This document shows, one piece after another, positions 10,544 through 21,878 of a DNA stretch of 64,000 bases. The notes beneath the pieces were generated by a model. The model saw nothing but the letters and a program-made list of their open reading frames with translations, ran no database searches and was not told where the DNA came from. The stretch spans positions 1 through 64,000 of the forward strand of contig CANRNG010000002.1 of assembly GCA_947631935.1 (NCBI GenBank), in the 5' to 3' direction. Both the position numbers and the translations under genes were made by a program. The stretch's first letter is position 1, and every line of letters begins with the position of its first letter. The stretch comes from an uncultured Erysipelothrix sp. (GTDB lineage: Bacteria > Bacillota_I > Bacilli_A > Erysipelotrichales > Erysipelotrichaceae).

Positions 10544-10971
10544 TAGAAGAACTCCGTTAGCGTTTCCGCAATATCTTCGAAACTTTCACTCGCAACATCA
10601 TAGTATGCGTTCCAGCGGTCTAAGTCCCAAATCTCAACATGATCACTTACCCCAATCACAACACATTCTTTATCCAAAGATGCTTCTTTGATAAGGGGTT
10701 GGGGTAAACGAATTCTACCTTGAGAATCTACGGTACATTCTGAAGCTTTAGCCATGATCATGTGCGTAAAGCGACGGGCTTCTCTTTTGGTAGCAGGTAA
10801 TGCCTGTAGTTTTTCGTAAAGTGCTTGCCATTTTTCCATGGTATAAATTGCCAAACATCCATCGAGCCAACGTGTTACAACCATTTCATCGCCCAAACCA
10901 TCACGAAACTTCGCAGGAATGATAATGCGACCTTTGGTATCTAAATTGTGTTGGAATTCACCCATGAACAT
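10543..10971 (-). CDS. mraZ: Transcriptional regulator MraZ
   Basis: MFMGEFQHNLDTKGRIIIPAKFRDGLG, SQGRIRLPQPL. Confidence 0.95.
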   Translation of the reverse strand: MFMGEFQHNLDTKGRIIIPAKFRDGLGDEMVVTRWLDGCLAIYTMEKWQALYEKLQALPATKREARRFTHMIMAKASECTVDSQGRIRLPQPLIKEASLDKECVVIGVSDHVEIWDLDRWNAYYDVASESFEDIAETLTEFF

Positions 10972-10980
10972 CTTGAAATT

Positions 10981-11023
10981 CACCACTTTCTACCACTTAT
11001 ACCCACTTTCTACCACAATTATA
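10981..11023 (-). promoter_or_regulatory. mraZ/dcw promoter with MraZ-box array
   Basis: Minus strand: TATAAT (11018-11023) then GTGGTAGAAA GTGGGTATAA GTGGTAGAAA GTGGTGAATT with 10-bp period. Confidence 0.8.
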
Positions 11024-11116
11024 GCACACTTACTTATTATTTGAACTCTTTTGCATAAAAAAAAGATGGATTTCTCCATCTAAAATAAAAAAAGTGATTT
11101 GCATAAAGCAAACCAC

Positions 11117-12613
11117 CTATTTACGTTTTAATATTGTTCTCACCAGATCCACCTTCATAAACCATACAGAAGCAAAATAAGTTAATACCCCTGCTAGGAT
11201 TGAAACAATCACAAGAAGCCGATTTGAGACATCTGATAAAGCATACTTTATTACAAAGATGACGATTCCCATCAAAATAGATGACAAGGCAATCTTACCC
11301 AAATCCGAGATAATCGCCCGCATCCCCAATCGCTTAAATTTGATGAGTAGTGTATTAAACAAATATACACAGATAAAGAGGGCTGCGATGGATCCTGCGA
11401 AAGTCAATCCAGCAATTCCAAAGAAATAACCCAAAACCAAAAATAATGTAACATCAACCAGAACATAATAGACTTGTGCTCTCAGCGGTGTTTTCATATC
11501 CTGATAAGAGTAATGGATACGAATGAACAAATCTCTAAGCCCCATGAATAAGAGACCCACCACATTCCCCAAGAAGACATTACCTAAAATGGAGAGTTCA
11601 GCCTGGGTCACCTTACCCCCACCATAAACAAAGGCGACTACTTCATGACTTAAAGACGCCAATCCAACGGTAGTTGGGATAACAAACAGTGCCATTAAGA
11701 GAATGGCATCATTCATTAAATGAATGACTCTGGGTTTATCATCAACCGATGCAGCATGCGAAATGGTTGGATAAGCAACCGATAAGATACCATTAATAAA
11801 CAAACCCGTCGCAAACCCCATGATTCTAAAAGAATTGTTGATATAAGTATATCCACCATCCCCATGAATCACTGTAGCATAAGATCGCATAAACAAGTCA
11901 TCTAAAGTAATCACCACGGTTGATATTAATAATGGCATGGCAAATTGGATCATCTTTATTAAGTTTTCATCTTTAAAATCTAAGACAAAACTGTACCGAA
12001 AGCCAAACTTATGCATATAAATAAACATCATCACACCTTGAAGTGTGATCCCAAGCAATGCAGCATAAGGTAAAATATTTAGATTGTTGGTATTATGGGC
12101 CGCAACCGTTGCACCAATGATGATGATATTCGTTGGAATGGGTATTAAATTGGGTAAGATAAAGCTATCATTGACATTGAGATAACCTGTTCCCAATTGA
12201 ACAACCGCAATCGAAATAACAGAAAACGAAATGATGCGCACAAACTGCGTTGCCAATGCATGGGTTTCTTCACCAAAACCCGCCCCAGCAACCTTTACAA
12301 CCACACCTGGCACTAAAAACATAATAACCCCTAATATGAGCGCAAAGATACCTAAAATGTTAAAGATATTGTTGACAAAATAGCTTGCCTCATCTTTATC
12401 ATTATTACGAATTCTTGTATACATTGGGATAAACCCAGTCACAAGGGCTGCAACAATGACCACTAAAAGGGATGAAGGAATCCCATATGCCAAGTTAAAG
12501 GCATCACTGACAATCCCAAAGCCAAAGAAATGGGTGACAAGCTTGTCGCGAAGAAAACCAAAAAGCTTTGCAATCACAGTGACAATCATCACAATTAAGG
12601 TTGTTTTTTTCAT
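11117..12613 (-). CDS. murJ: Lipid II flippase MurJ (MVF family)
   Basis: KLFGFLRDKLVTHFFGFGIVSDAFNLAYGIPS; 13-14 TM; next to murB. Confidence 0.85.
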   Translation of the reverse strand: MKKTTLIVMIVTVIAKLFGFLRDKLVTHFFGFGIVSDAFNLAYGIPSSLLVVIVAALVTGFIPMYTRIRNNDKDEASYFVNNIFNILGIFALILGVIMFLVPGVVVKVAGAGFGEETHALATQFVRIISFSVISIAVVQLGTGYLNVNDSFILPNLIPIPTNIIIIGATVAAHNTNNLNILPYAALLGITLQGVMMFIYMHKFGFRYSFVLDFKDENLIKMIQFAMPLLISTVVITLDDLFMRSYATVIHGDGGYTYINNSFRIMGFATGLFINGILSVAYPTISHAASVDDKPRVIHLMNDAILLMALFVIPTTVGLASLSHEVVAFVYGGGKVTQAELSILGNVFLGNVVGLLFMGLRDLFIRIHYSYQDMKTPLRAQVYYVLVDVTLFLVLGYFFGIAGLTFAGSIAALFICVYLFNTLLIKFKRLGMRAIISDLGKIALSSILMGIVIFVIKYALSDVSNRLLVIVSILAGVLTYFASVWFMKVDLVRTILKRK

Positions 12614-12623
12614 AAGATACCTC

Positions 12624-13505
12624 TTAAATTACACGCCATTCTAGTTCAAGATCTACATCAAATTCTACTTTAACACGCGTAATACATTCTTCAATCACAG
12701 CTTGCATGTCTTCAACTGTGGCATTTTTTACATTCACAATGAATCCAGGATGTTTTTCAGAGACCATGGCATCGCCAATTCTAAAACCTCGCAAGTTAAC
12801 TGTATCAAAAAGCTTCCAAACATAAAGCCACTCCCCATCTTTATCTTTAGGACGTTTGAATACAGATCCAGCATTCGCAAAATTACGGGGTTGTTTCACA
12901 TAACGTTCATGACGATATTCTAATATTTTACTTAAGACTTCATTATAATTACCAGGAATGGCTTTGATACCACATCTTAAAACATAAACTGGCATATCAT
13001 TCAATCTAGAATAGCGATAGGAAAAAAAGTCATCTTCAGGAACAATTCTTTGAATCTCATCTTTCTCATAATCATATACTTCAATCCAATTGACGTATTG
13101 ACCAATGGTATATTGCCATTGACCTGCATTCATGAAAAGCGCACCCCCAATGGTTCCAGGGATATCTTCAGCGAAGGCCAACTCCCCTAAAGATTGTTCA
13201 CAAGAAAACCAAGCCAAACGATGGAGTCTTGTTCCTGCTTCACAGATAATCTCATTACCATCAAAATCAATGTCACTGATCAAATTGGTAATGATAAAAC
13301 AATAACTTTCATCGTAATAATTTTTAGAAAATAATAGGTTTGAACCATTTCCAATAATAATAATTTTCTTATCACCAAAGGCACGCAATGCAGACACAAA
13401 GCTTTCCATTGAATATGGCATTACAACGGTATGGGCTGTAACGTCAAGACGCAATGTATTGTATCGTTTCATAGAAGCGTGATTCATCACGAAATAATTT
13501 GTCAT
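12624..13505 (-). CDS. murB: UDP-N-acetylenolpyruvoylglucosamine reductase
   Basis: IIGNGSNLLFSK, GIPGTIGGALFMNAGQW-type motif, FKRPKDKDGEW, SEKHPGFIVN. Confidence 0.9.
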   Translation of the reverse strand: MTNYFVMNHASMKRYNTLRLDVTAHTVVMPYSMESFVSALRAFGDKKIIIIGNGSNLLFSKNYYDESYCFIITNLISDIDFDGNEIICEAGTRLHRLAWFSCEQSLGELAFAEDIPGTIGGALFMNAGQWQYTIGQYVNWIEVYDYEKDEIQRIVPEDDFFSYRYSRLNDMPVYVLRCGIKAIPGNYNEVLSKILEYRHERYVKQPRNFANAGSVFKRPKDKDGEWLYVWKLFDTVNLRGFRIGDAMVSEKHPGFIVNVKNATVEDMQAVIEECITRVKVEFDVDLELEWRVI

Positions 13506-13534
13506 AATAACTCCTTTTTTACTGTAAATAAAAA

Positions 13535-13554
13535 AATCTTGGTAAACCAAGATT
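13535..13554 (-). terminator. Terminator downstream of rpmF
   Basis: AATCTTGGT aa ACCAAGATT with T-run on the minus strand. Confidence 0.6.
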
Positions 13555-13561
13555 AAAAAAT

Positions 13562-13705
13562 TTATTTTGTATCACGATCTACGCGATGTGGCAACTTCCA
13601 TTCTCCTGTAACTTCATCTTTAACGATGGTTACTCTTGGTAGTTTAACATGTGTTCTTCTTTTTGCTTTGCGGTGTCGCGAAGTTCTTCTCTTTGGTACT
13701 GCCAT
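13562..13705 (-). CDS. rpmF: 50S ribosomal protein L32
   Basis: Read by eye (missing from ORF track): [47 protein letters not shown]. Confidence 0.9.
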   Translation of the reverse strand: MAVPKRRTSRHRKAKRRTHVKLPRVTIVKDEVTGEWKLPHRVDRDTK

Positions 13706-13724
13706 GTGGTTTCACCTCCATATT

Positions 13725-14246
13725 TTAATCTTCAAATTTAAATGCTTTTAATTTTTCAAGTCTAGGATCAATCGTTTCTTCCTTTTGTTTTTGAAGTGCT
13801 GTTTCGGTTAAAACTTCCCAACCTTCCCCCGCAGGATATTGTTCTAACTCAGGATCCACAACCTTCATTGGAATTTCGGCAATCACAGCACTCAAGATAT
13901 AAGGAAGTAAATCTACTTCTAAATCACTGACTGCAATTACATCATCTAGATCCGCCTCATCAATGTTATCACTGAAACTGAAAACTTCCGATAACTGGGT
14001 ATCAAGTTCAACATCAAGTGGTTTCAAAGTGATGGCACAAGGAACAACGACTTGACATGAAATTTCTAAACCAACCACAAATTCTTGTGCTTTGGCATCA
14101 TAGAAACCAGTCCCAGTTACCTCGATCTCACTTATTTCAGTAAATCGATTGCTTGGAGTCAGAACATTTTCATCAACTTGGATGACCTCGTTAATTGAAA
14201 ACGCGGCATTGCCCTTTTCCTCCAAATCATATAAATGGAATTTCAT
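13725..14246 (-). CDS. DUF177/YceD family protein
   Basis: Upstream of rpmF; C-terminus EKLKAFKFED; start at MKFHLYDLEEK. Confidence 0.75.
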   Translation of the reverse strand: MKFHLYDLEEKGNAAFSINEVIQVDENVLTPSNRFTEISEIEVTGTGFYDAKAQEFVVGLEISCQVVVPCAITLKPLDVELDTQLSEVFSFSDNIDEADLDDVIAVSDLEVDLLPYILSAVIAEIPMKVVDPELEQYPAGEGWEVLTETALQKQKEETIDPRLEKLKAFKFED

Positions 14247-14345
14247 TTTCTCACCTTGCTTTAATCGCTTCTTAATTATAGAGAATAGTCCGTTAAATGT
14301 CAAATAAGAAATGCCGATATTCGAAATATTTTCACTTCTCAAAAG

Positions 14346-14367
14346 AAAAGAGCTATTCAGCTCTTTT
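14346..14367 (-). terminator. Hairpin terminator between xerC and DUF177 genes
   Basis: AAAAGAGC tattca GCTCTTTT. Confidence 0.5.
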
Positions 14368-14512
14368 CAAGTAAATTATAAGGGGAAAGAAATTATGCAC
14401 AAACAAGTATTCACAAGGGGTATGAATAAGGAGAATGTTTATACATGTAAGAATCCTTACACCTATATATTACAAGCTAAATGTGTTAAAGAGATTTAAA
14501 AACCATGGTAAA

Positions 14513-15409
14513 TTATGTGACTTCAACATCTTCCATAGCAGCTTCATAGACTGCTTTTAATTTTTTCATGGATACATGCGTATAAATTTGGGTTGTACTG
14601 ATGGACTCATGTCCCAGTAAACTCTGGACAATCTTTAAGCTTGCACCATTATCCAAAAGATGGGTCGCAAAGGTATGACGCAACATGTGGGGATGCAAAT
14701 GCATCCGCAATCCTGCTTTTTGGCCCTGAACTTTCATGATATGTTGAATGCCGCGAGAAGTTAAGGGTTCCCCTCTATTATTCACAAATAAATAACCATG
14801 TTCTTGATCCAAAAGTTTGTTTCTTACGACATCAATATAATGAATCAAACGCGGTGCTAGGGACTCATAAAAAAACAAATAACGTTCCTTATCCCCTTTA
14901 CCCACGACCATGAGCGTTCTATTTTTTATATCAAGGTCTTTGATCTTTAAATTTACAGCCTCGCTTACACGTAAACCACAAGCATACATCAATTCAATGA
15001 GGACACGATTGCGTTTACCCAAATCTGTTTCATCACATGATGTCAATAAATCTTCCAACTCACGTATCATTAAAAAACCAGGTAGTTTCTTATGGGATTG
15101 TCTAATTGAAATCGAAGTAAATGGATTGGATAATGCACCATAATTCAATTGCATGAATTTCATGAAGGTTCGCAAGCTTGAAATTTTTCGCGCAATTGAA
15201 GCCTGCGCCAATTTCATTTCAAGCAAGGCATTCACATAGGCATAGCCCAACCCCTGATTCAAATTAAGCAAGTCTTCCCCTTCCAAGTACTCCAAAAACT
15301 GCTCAATATCATGACGATAACTTTCGTCAGTATGTTCTGAAGCACTGTGGGTTATTTTAATATGCTTGAGGAAATTACTCAGATATTCTTGTTTTAAATC
15401 GGTGGACAT
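14513..15409 (-). CDS. xerC: Tyrosine recombinase XerC/XerD-type
   Basis: Catalytic RHRY set: [48 protein letters not shown]; downstream of trmFO. Confidence 0.85.
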   Translation of the reverse strand: MSTDLKQEYLSNFLKHIKITHSASEHTDESYRHDIEQFLEYLEGEDLLNLNQGLGYAYVNALLEMKLAQASIARKISSLRTFMKFMQLNYGALSNPFTSISIRQSHKKLPGFLMIRELEDLLTSCDETDLGKRNRVLIELMYACGLRVSEAVNLKIKDLDIKNRTLMVVGKGDKERYLFFYESLAPRLIHYIDVVRNKLLDQEHGYLFVNNRGEPLTSRGIQHIMKVQGQKAGLRMHLHPHMLRHTFATHLLDNGASLKIVQSLLGHESISTTQIYTHVSMKKLKAVYEAAMEDVEVT

Positions 15410-16667
15410 GTTCTAAACTTCTTTGGGCCATCAACTCACGGTCTTTTACCCTGTTTTCAATAAGACCAAAGTTTGCATTCATGGGTTGAAATTGTTTTGG
15501 GTTTGCGCCAGCAACATAAGCAGCCATGGACCCCATAATGGTTTCCTTACTTAAAGCTTCCATTTCTTTTCCTGAAGCATATCTTCCCAAGTTTAATGCT
15601 GCATATAAGCCACTGGCTGCGGATTCAATATATCCTTCAACACCGGTCACTTGACCCGCAAAGAATATATTGGGATAATCTTTCATTTGGTAAAATGCAT
15701 TCAAACTGGTGGGTGAATTGATGAAAGTATTACGATGCATCACACCATAACGAACAATTTCAACATTTTCCAAACCAGGAATCATGCGAATGACACGTTT
15801 TTGGTCAGGCCACTTCATACGTGTTTGAAAGCCCACAAGGTTATATAAAGTACCCGCTGCATTGTCTTGTCTTAATTGCACGACTGCATAGGGTCTTGTG
15901 CCATCCGGTCTTTCAAGACCGACTGGTTTCATGGGTCCAAAGGTCAAAGTTTTATGACCCCGTTTGGCCATCTCTTCAACAGGCATACACCCTTCAAAAA
16001 CTTTAACATCTTCAAAATCACGCATCGGCGCAAGTTCTGATTCCATCACAGCTTGATGAAAAGCATCAAATTCTGCTTTGGTCATCGGACAGTTAATATA
16101 ATCTTTTCCATCCCCTTTATCATAACGACTCTTAAAGTAGGCAATATCAAAATTGATGGTCTCACCATCCACAATCGGTGCAACTGCGTCGTAAAAATAA
16201 AGTGAATCTTGATCAACCAACTTACCAATTGATTGACTCAAGGCATCACTGGTTAGAGGACCTGTCGCAATCAATGTGAGAATATTGGGATCTATTTCTG
16301 TCAATTCTTCATTTTTAATATGAATGTTTTCAAATTGAGAAAGTGCGTCCATAACTGCTTGTGAGAAGCCTTCTCTATCAACAGCCAATGCGCTTCCCGC
16401 AGGGATGCGTGCGCTATCGGCACTTCTCAAAATGATTGAGTCTAAAATACGCATTTCTTCTTTTAATAAGCCTGCTGCATTACTGAGCGCATCACTTCTA
16501 AATGAGTTGGTGCACACCAGTTCAGCAAAATTGCTGGTTTGGTGGGCAGGGGTCATCTTGACAGGGCGCATCTCATAAAGCTCAACCTCAAAACCTTGCT
16601 TCGCAAGTTGATAGGCAGCTTCAGATCCAGCCAAGCCAGCACCAATCACTCTAACTGTTTGCTTCAT
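15375..16667 (-). CDS. trmFO: Methylenetetrahydrofolate--tRNA-(uracil-5-)-methyltransferase
   Basis: [49 protein letters not shown]. Confidence 0.95.
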   Translation of the reverse strand: MKQTVRVIGAGLAGSEAAYQLAKQGFEVELYEMRPVKMTPAHQTSNFAELVCTNSFRSDALSNAAGLLKEEMRILDSIILRSADSARIPAGSALAVDREGFSQAVMDALSQFENIHIKNEELTEIDPNILTLIATGPLTSDALSQSIGKLVDQDSLYFYDAVAPIVDGETINFDIAYFKSRYDKGDGKDYINCPMTKAEFDAFHQAVMESELAPMRDFEDVKVFEGCMPVEEMAKRGHKTLTFGPMKPVGLERPDGTRPYAVVQLRQDNAAGTLYNLVGFQTRMKWPDQKRVIRMIPGLENVEIVRYGVMHRNTFINSPTSLNAFYQMKDYPNIFFAGQVTGVEGYIESAASGLYAALNLGRYASGKEMEALSKETIMGSMAAYVAGANPKQFQPMNANFGLIENRVKDRELMAQRSLEHVHRFKTRISE

Positions 16668-18651
16668 CTTTTTGTTTCACTTCTTTCTTAATATATCTAC
16701 ATTTAGGGAAATTACTACATCCTGTAAAGTAAGTGCCATAACGGTTCTTACGCTTGATTAAATCATGACCACATTCTGGACAGATTTCTCCAGTAGGCTC
16801 AGGCTCTTCTTTTTTATTTTCTTCCAAAGGACGGTTATAGCGACATTCTGGGAAATTATTACAAGCAATAAACTTACCATAACGGCCCGTTCGATACACC
16901 AAATCACCGCCGCAATCTGGACATACTTCTCCCACCATTTCAGGAGGCAATTTTTCCATATTTTTATCTGCAGCTTCTAAGAGTGGATAAAATAAGTCCA
17001 CAAAATCTCTTAAAGACTGAACACTGTCAACATCGCCCTCCGCAATCTTATCAAGGCGTGACTCCATTGCAGCTGTATAGTTAACGTTGATGATATTTTC
17101 AAAGTTTGCTTGAAGCGAATCATTGGTTAAAAATCCTTGTTCTGTGGGTTTGAAAACTTTGTTACGAGAGGTCTCACTCACCGCACCAAAGGATACATAA
17201 CCACGCGCCACAATGGTATCCATAATCATGGAGTAAGTACTTGGACGCCCGATTCCCTCTTCTTCCAATTCTTTAATTAAACGCGCTTCTGTATAGCGTG
17301 CTGGGGGTTGGGTGAAGTGTTGGGTGGGTTCAATTTTCTTAGCATTGTATTGTTTGGTTTCATCCAAAGCGCCAATGATCTTATCCGATGAATCTTCATA
17401 GCTATACACTTTCAAATATCCATCAAATTTTAATGTTTGACCCGATCCATTGAAATCGTAATCATTTTGCGTAAATACAACAGACACTGCATCATAGACA
17501 GCGGGTGCCATCAAAGAAGCCAATGCACGATAATAAATAAAGTGATATAACTTATATTCATCGGCCGATAAAACATCCTTAACTGACTCAGGTGTCCGAT
17601 TAATATTGGTAGGACGGATGGCCTCATGCGCATCTTGGGTATTCTCAGCCTTTTTACCCGCACGATAAGTACCCACATATTGCTTACCATAGTTCTCAAT
17701 AATATAGGCTTTGGTTTGTTTCACAAAGGTGTCAGATAAACGGGTAGAATCCGTACGCATATAGGTAATTAAACCTTCTGTCTCTTTGTCTATTGTGATT
17801 CCTTCATACAGCTTTTGTGCAATACGCATGGTACGCTTGGATTGAAAACCAAGTTTTGTGGAAGCTTCTTGTTGAAGTGTAGATGTAATAAAGGGTAATT
17901 TAGATTGTTTCTTACGATCTTTCTTCTCTAATTTTTTAATATCAAAAGGACCTTTAGTCGCATCGACTACGGCCATCGCTTCTTTTTCATTGGTAAGTTT
18001 TAATTTCTTGTTTTTATAGCGTTCTGCAAGCGTTTCAATTTCCACGCCTTCATTATCAAAGAACGCTTTCACATTCCAGTATTCTTCAGGAATAAAGGCT
18101 TCAATTTCTCTTTCTCGATCCACAACCAACTTTAAAGCAACAGACTGAACACGGCCTGCAGATTTTGATCTAATTTTGGATTGCAATAATTTTGAAAGTT
18201 TAAAACCAATGATTCTATCCAAGATACGTCTTGTTTCTTGGCTTTTTACCAAATCCATATCCAAAGGACGCGGATTTTCAAACGCTTTCAATACGGCATC
18301 CTTGGTAATTTCATTGAATACCACACGGTTGGACTCACTTACATCCAAGCCCAATTCATCCGCCAAATGCCAGGAAATCGCTTCCCCTTCTCGATCGGGG
18401 TCAGTGGCCAAATATATTTTATCTGCATTTTCTGCTTTGGCTTTTAAATCTTTAACTGTATCTCTTTTTTCTTTACTGATGACATACGTTGCCGCAAAAT
18501 CATTTTCAAAATCAACACCCAGACCATCTTTTCCGCGTGTCGCTAAATCACGAATATGTCCTTTGGAAGAAACTACTTTAAAATCCTTTCCAAGGTACTT
18601 CTCAATCGTTTTTGATTTAGAAGGAGACTCTACTATGACTAAGTTTTTCAT
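16651..18651 (-). CDS. topA: DNA topoisomerase I
   Basis: [48 protein letters not shown], two C-terminal Cys4 zinc fingers. Confidence 0.95.
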   Translation of the reverse strand: MKNLVIVESPSKSKTIEKYLGKDFKVVSSKGHIRDLATRGKDGLGVDFENDFAATYVISKEKRDTVKDLKAKAENADKIYLATDPDREGEAISWHLADELGLDVSESNRVVFNEITKDAVLKAFENPRPLDMDLVKSQETRRILDRIIGFKLSKLLQSKIRSKSAGRVQSVALKLVVDREREIEAFIPEEYWNVKAFFDNEGVEIETLAERYKNKKLKLTNEKEAMAVVDATKGPFDIKKLEKKDRKKQSKLPFITSTLQQEASTKLGFQSKRTMRIAQKLYEGITIDKETEGLITYMRTDSTRLSDTFVKQTKAYIIENYGKQYVGTYRAGKKAENTQDAHEAIRPTNINRTPESVKDVLSADEYKLYHFIYYRALASLMAPAVYDAVSVVFTQNDYDFNGSGQTLKFDGYLKVYSYEDSSDKIIGALDETKQYNAKKIEPTQHFTQPPARYTEARLIKELEEEGIGRPSTYSMIMDTIVARGYVSFGAVSETSRNKVFKPTEQGFLTNDSLQANFENIINVNYTAAMESRLDKIAEGDVDSVQSLRDFVDLFYPLLEAADKNMEKLPPEMVGEVCPDCGGDLVYRTGRYGKFIACNNFPECRYNRPLEENKKEEPEPTGEICPECGHDLIKRKNRYGTYFTGCSNFPKCRYIKKEVKQKDEANS

Positions 18652-18676
18652 CTTATCAACTCCAATTTCTACTTTC

Positions 18677-19405
18677 CTATAAATGTTCGACACTTGTCAA
18701 GATATCTGCCCCCTCTTGAATCAATTGATTACATCCTTTTCCAGAAGGCATATCAATGGGATGGGGTAAACATAATATATGTCGATTTAATTTTAATGCC
18801 TCATTAACCGTGGTCATGGTGCCACTTCTTAAAGCTGCACTCATCACAAATAATTTAGGACTTAATGCCGCAATGATCCGATTTCGAAAAGGAAAAAAAT
18901 GCTTTTCTGGCATAATACCCGGTGGATATTCAGAAATAATACAATGACGTTTTCGAATCGTCTCAAAAAGACGCTGGTTCTCATAGGGATAGATTACGTC
19001 TATACCACACCCTAACACAGCGACCGTAAAAAAATCAAGCGCATTTTGATGTGAGACTGTGTCAATTCCCTTAGCGAGTCCTGAAACAATGACATAACGA
19101 GACTTTAAGTTATTGACCAATTGAATGGTCATTTCTTTGGCGTACATACTGGGAAATCGACTTCCCACCACCGATACTGATGGCTTATTTAAAAGTTCGA
19201 TATTGCCCTCATAAAATAAAACGAAAGGCGGTTCAGATAACTTATACAAAGATTTTGGATAGGCTGCATCGCCAATACAGATAAATTCACAATCAATCTT
19301 TGCGTGGGGTACCTTCACATTTGACTTTAGTATTTTATCTATTTTATGATAATCGCCTTCACAAAAAACCGCAATATCTTTTAATAATTCTCTCATTCTC
19401 ATCAC
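18677..19405 (-). CDS. dprA: DNA processing protein DprA (Smf)
   Basis: VVGSRFPSMYA, VSGLAKGIDTVSHQNAL, AVLGCGIDVIYP. Confidence 0.9.
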   Translation of the reverse strand: MMRMRELLKDIAVFCEGDYHKIDKILKSNVKVPHAKIDCEFICIGDAAYPKSLYKLSEPPFVLFYEGNIELLNKPSVSVVGSRFPSMYAKEMTIQLVNNLKSRYVIVSGLAKGIDTVSHQNALDFFTVAVLGCGIDVIYPYENQRLFETIRKRHCIISEYPPGIMPEKHFFPFRNRIIAALSPKLFVMSAALRSGTMTTVNEALKLNRHILCLPHPIDMPSGKGCNQLIQEGADILTSVEHL

Positions 19406-19437
19406 CCCTACTAAGTAGAGGAAAAAAAAGAGAAGTC

Positions 19438-20049
19438 CTAAATATCCAAGGATAGTTGGGCTTCATCTTTAAATCTAAACGTTTTACGATGTGCATCACA
19501 CCGACCATATTTTAAAATGGCTTCTTTATGTTTTTGGGTGCCATATCCTTTATGATCTTTAAAGCCATATTCAGGATACATGGCATCAAGTTCAAGCATG
19601 AAATCATCCCGCAAAGTCTTGGCCAATATACTGGCAGCCGCAATACTGATGGAACGGGAATCCCCCTTCACAATCGACACCACTGTTTTATCTTTAATCT
19701 CTAAAAGCATGTCATCACTTAAAACGACCGATACATCACTTTGAATAGAAATTTTCATCATGGCTTCTTTAACAACTTGATAAATATTCTTTTGGTCAAT
19801 GGTTTTAGCATCGATGATCTCGATATAAGTGCATAAAGCATCTCGGTAAATGATTTCTGACAATGCCCTTCTTTTTTTATCAGAAAGTTGCTTAGAATCA
19901 TTGATTAAGGGATGGTCGTATCCTTTTGGGAAAACAACCCCTGCTACCACACAAGGACCTGCCATGGGTCCACGTCCTGCTTCATCCAAACCCAACACAA
20001 GCGTATCCTTAGCCCAATACTGTGATTCAAACTCGTGGACTAATCCCAT
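19438..20049 (-). CDS. rnhB: Ribonuclease HII
   Basis: LGLDEAGRGPMAGPCVVAGVV, DSKQLSDKKR. Confidence 0.95.
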   Translation of the reverse strand: MGLVHEFESQYWAKDTLVLGLDEAGRGPMAGPCVVAGVVFPKGYDHPLINDSKQLSDKKRRALSEIIYRDALCTYIEIIDAKTIDQKNIYQVVKEAMMKISIQSDVSVVLSDDMLLEIKDKTVVSIVKGDSRSISIAAASILAKTLRDDFMLELDAMYPEYGFKDHKGYGTQKHKEAILKYGRCDAHRKTFRFKDEAQLSLDI

Positions 20050-20858
20050 ATTAAAGGACCCAAGCCACCATTTTGAATGTCATGTAAAAAAGTACGACGG
20101 GCTTTTTCAAAATCTGGATTCCCTTTCAAAACTAAGAAACCTTTGGACAATGCCAAATCATTAAAGAATGTATTTTTGTCGTTAAAACCATAGACAGACT
20201 TTAACAGTTTCCCAGATAAGCGGTTCAATGCATAATCTGTAATCAGTTCAAGTGGATAACCTGTTTCTTTGATGGAACCCACCAAGGCACATTTTATCCC
20301 CATCTCTTCGTTTTCAAATTTGGGCCATAAAACTCCGGGAGTATCAATGATTTCAAGCTCTGTACTTACTTTAATTAATTTCAAAGCTTGCGTAACACCG
20401 GGTCTATTTTCAACCTTTGCGGCTTTTCGAGAACCCAATTGGTTGATGATGGTTGATTTACCGACGTTGGGTACACCCACAATCATGGCACGTGAAGGTC
20501 TAGAACGAATGCCCCTTCTTCTATCCCGTTCATGTTTTTCTTGCATAATCAGCGCTGTTTTTTCAAGAACAAGACGTTTTATATTGTCATTTAAAACATC
20601 CACCACCAACACTTCAGCCCCTTGAGCAATCAGCTTTTTTTCCCATTTCTTAACGCCTTCAGCCTCTGCCAAATCTCTTTTGGTGAGGACCACCAATATT
20701 TTCTTTTGGTGGGTTGCACGGGCAAGGACGGGGTTACGCGTTGAAAAAGGCGCTCTTGCATCACGACACTCGATCACAAAGTCGACAGTATGAATCATAT
20801 CTTCAATCAAACGAATCGCTTTGGCCATATGGCCAGGAAACCATTGGACTTGGGTCAC
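20040..20858 (-). CDS. rbgA: Ribosome biogenesis GTPase YlqF/RbgA
   Basis: QWFPGHMAKA, circularly permuted G motifs TKRDLAE, GVPNVGKSTIIN, DTPGVLWPK. Confidence 0.95.
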   Translation of the reverse strand: MTQVQWFPGHMAKAIRLIEDMIHTVDFVIECRDARAPFSTRNPVLARATHQKKILVVLTKRDLAEAEGVKKWEKKLIAQGAEVLVVDVLNDNIKRLVLEKTALIMQEKHERDRRRGIRSRPSRAMIVGVPNVGKSTIINQLGSRKAAKVENRPGVTQALKLIKVSTELEIIDTPGVLWPKFENEEMGIKCALVGSIKETGYPLELITDYALNRLSGKLLKSVYGFNDKNTFFNDLALSKGFLVLKGNPDFEKARRTFLHDIQNGGLGPLIWD

Positions 20859-21472
20859 TGAGGGTCGCCTCCTAACGTTCTTATTTTATCAAATGGATAA
20901 ATAATAACACCATTCTTACTTTTAATTTGAGATGCATCAAAAGGACCATAAACCCGGGAATCACTTGATTTTAAACGATTATCTCCCAGTAAAAAGTACT
21001 GTTCACTTCCCAATATCACAGGACCAAAATCCGGTGTGAAATCAATGGTATGGTTGTCAGTTTCCGAACTCACATAGGCTTCCACCAAGAATGGTTCTGC
21101 TACAGGTAGCCCATTAATATAGAGAACATCGTTTTCATATTCTACGCGTTCCCCTGGTAAACCAATGACCCGTTTAACCAAATATTTTTGAGTTTCTTCG
21201 ATATATACAATGACCGTGTCAAATCGTTTAACACCACTAATTTTTAACCCTATAATGTTTGAAAAACCAACCTCTCTATCATGGAGTGCAGGGTACATGG
21301 ATTCGCCATCCACTCTAAAGGGTCTCACAATAAATTGGGTAATGATAAAGGCAACCGCAACATAAATAACAATGGTTTTAATGATATCTTTCAAAAACTC
21401 AATAAACTTATCATCTTGTTTGTTGAGAGTTTCTGTTTTTTCTACTACTTCATTTGTTTCTTTATCTAACAT
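20855..21472 (-). CDS. lepB: Signal peptidase I
   Basis: RVDGESMYPALHD, YLVKRVIGLPGE, FLLGDNRLKSSDSR. Confidence 0.95.
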   Translation of the reverse strand: MLDKETNEVVEKTETLNKQDDKFIEFLKDIIKTIVIYVAVAFIITQFIVRPFRVDGESMYPALHDREVGFSNIIGLKISGVKRFDTVIVYIEETQKYLVKRVIGLPGERVEYENDVLYINGLPVAEPFLVEAYVSSETDNHTIDFTPDFGPVILGSEQYFLLGDNRLKSSDSRVYGPFDASQIKSKNGVIIYPFDKIRTLGGDPQ

Positions 21473-21504
21473 TTATGTTGCCTACTTTCTTTGATATTTT
21501 GAAA

Positions 21505-21529
21505 AAAAGAGTCGTTGTACGACTCTTTT
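21505..21529 (-). terminator. Terminator downstream of rplS
   Basis: AAAAGAGTCGT tgt ACGACTCTTTT. Confidence 0.65.
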
Positions 21530-21530
21530 A

Positions 21531-21878
21531 TTACTTACGAATTTCAGTTAATCTTGCTGATTTACCAGAGCGCTTGCGTAAGTAGTATAACTTATTACGG
21601 CGAACTCTACCACGACGTAAGATTTTCACAGATTCAACAATGGGTGAATGAACAGGGAATGTTCTTTCAACACCAATACCTGATGAAATTTTACGCACTG
21701 TGTATTTTTCAGCAATGCCACGTCCTTCACGGCTGATAACAACCCCTTCAAACGCCTGAATACGTTCTTTTTCTCCTTCACGAATACGTACGTTTACCAC
21801 AACTGTGTCACCTGATTTAAATTCAGGTAAGTCGTCTCGCATTTGTGATTGAGTAATATTACGGACTAAATCCAACAT
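21531..21878 (-). CDS. rplS: 50S ribosomal protein L19
   Basis: [35 protein letters not shown]. Confidence 0.97.
   Translation of the reverse strand: MLDLVRNITQSQMRDDLPEFKSGDTVVVNVRIREGEKERIQAFEGVVISREGRGIAEKYTVRKISSGIGVERTFPVHSPIVESVKILRRGRVRRNKLYYLRKRSGKSARLTEIRK

Noticed and set aside
14400-14510. 62-aa ORF and small hairpin (TGTAAG/CTTACA) downstream of xerC
   Set aside because: No RBS-supported conserved product; likely 3' UTR/intergenic.
14513-15409. Tyrosine recombinase as an integrase of a mobile element
   Set aside because: Position after dprA-topA-trmFO and sequence indicate housekeeping XerC; no att-like repeats or phage genes nearby.
18176-18682. 168-aa plus-strand ORF
   Set aside because: Antisense shadow of topA.
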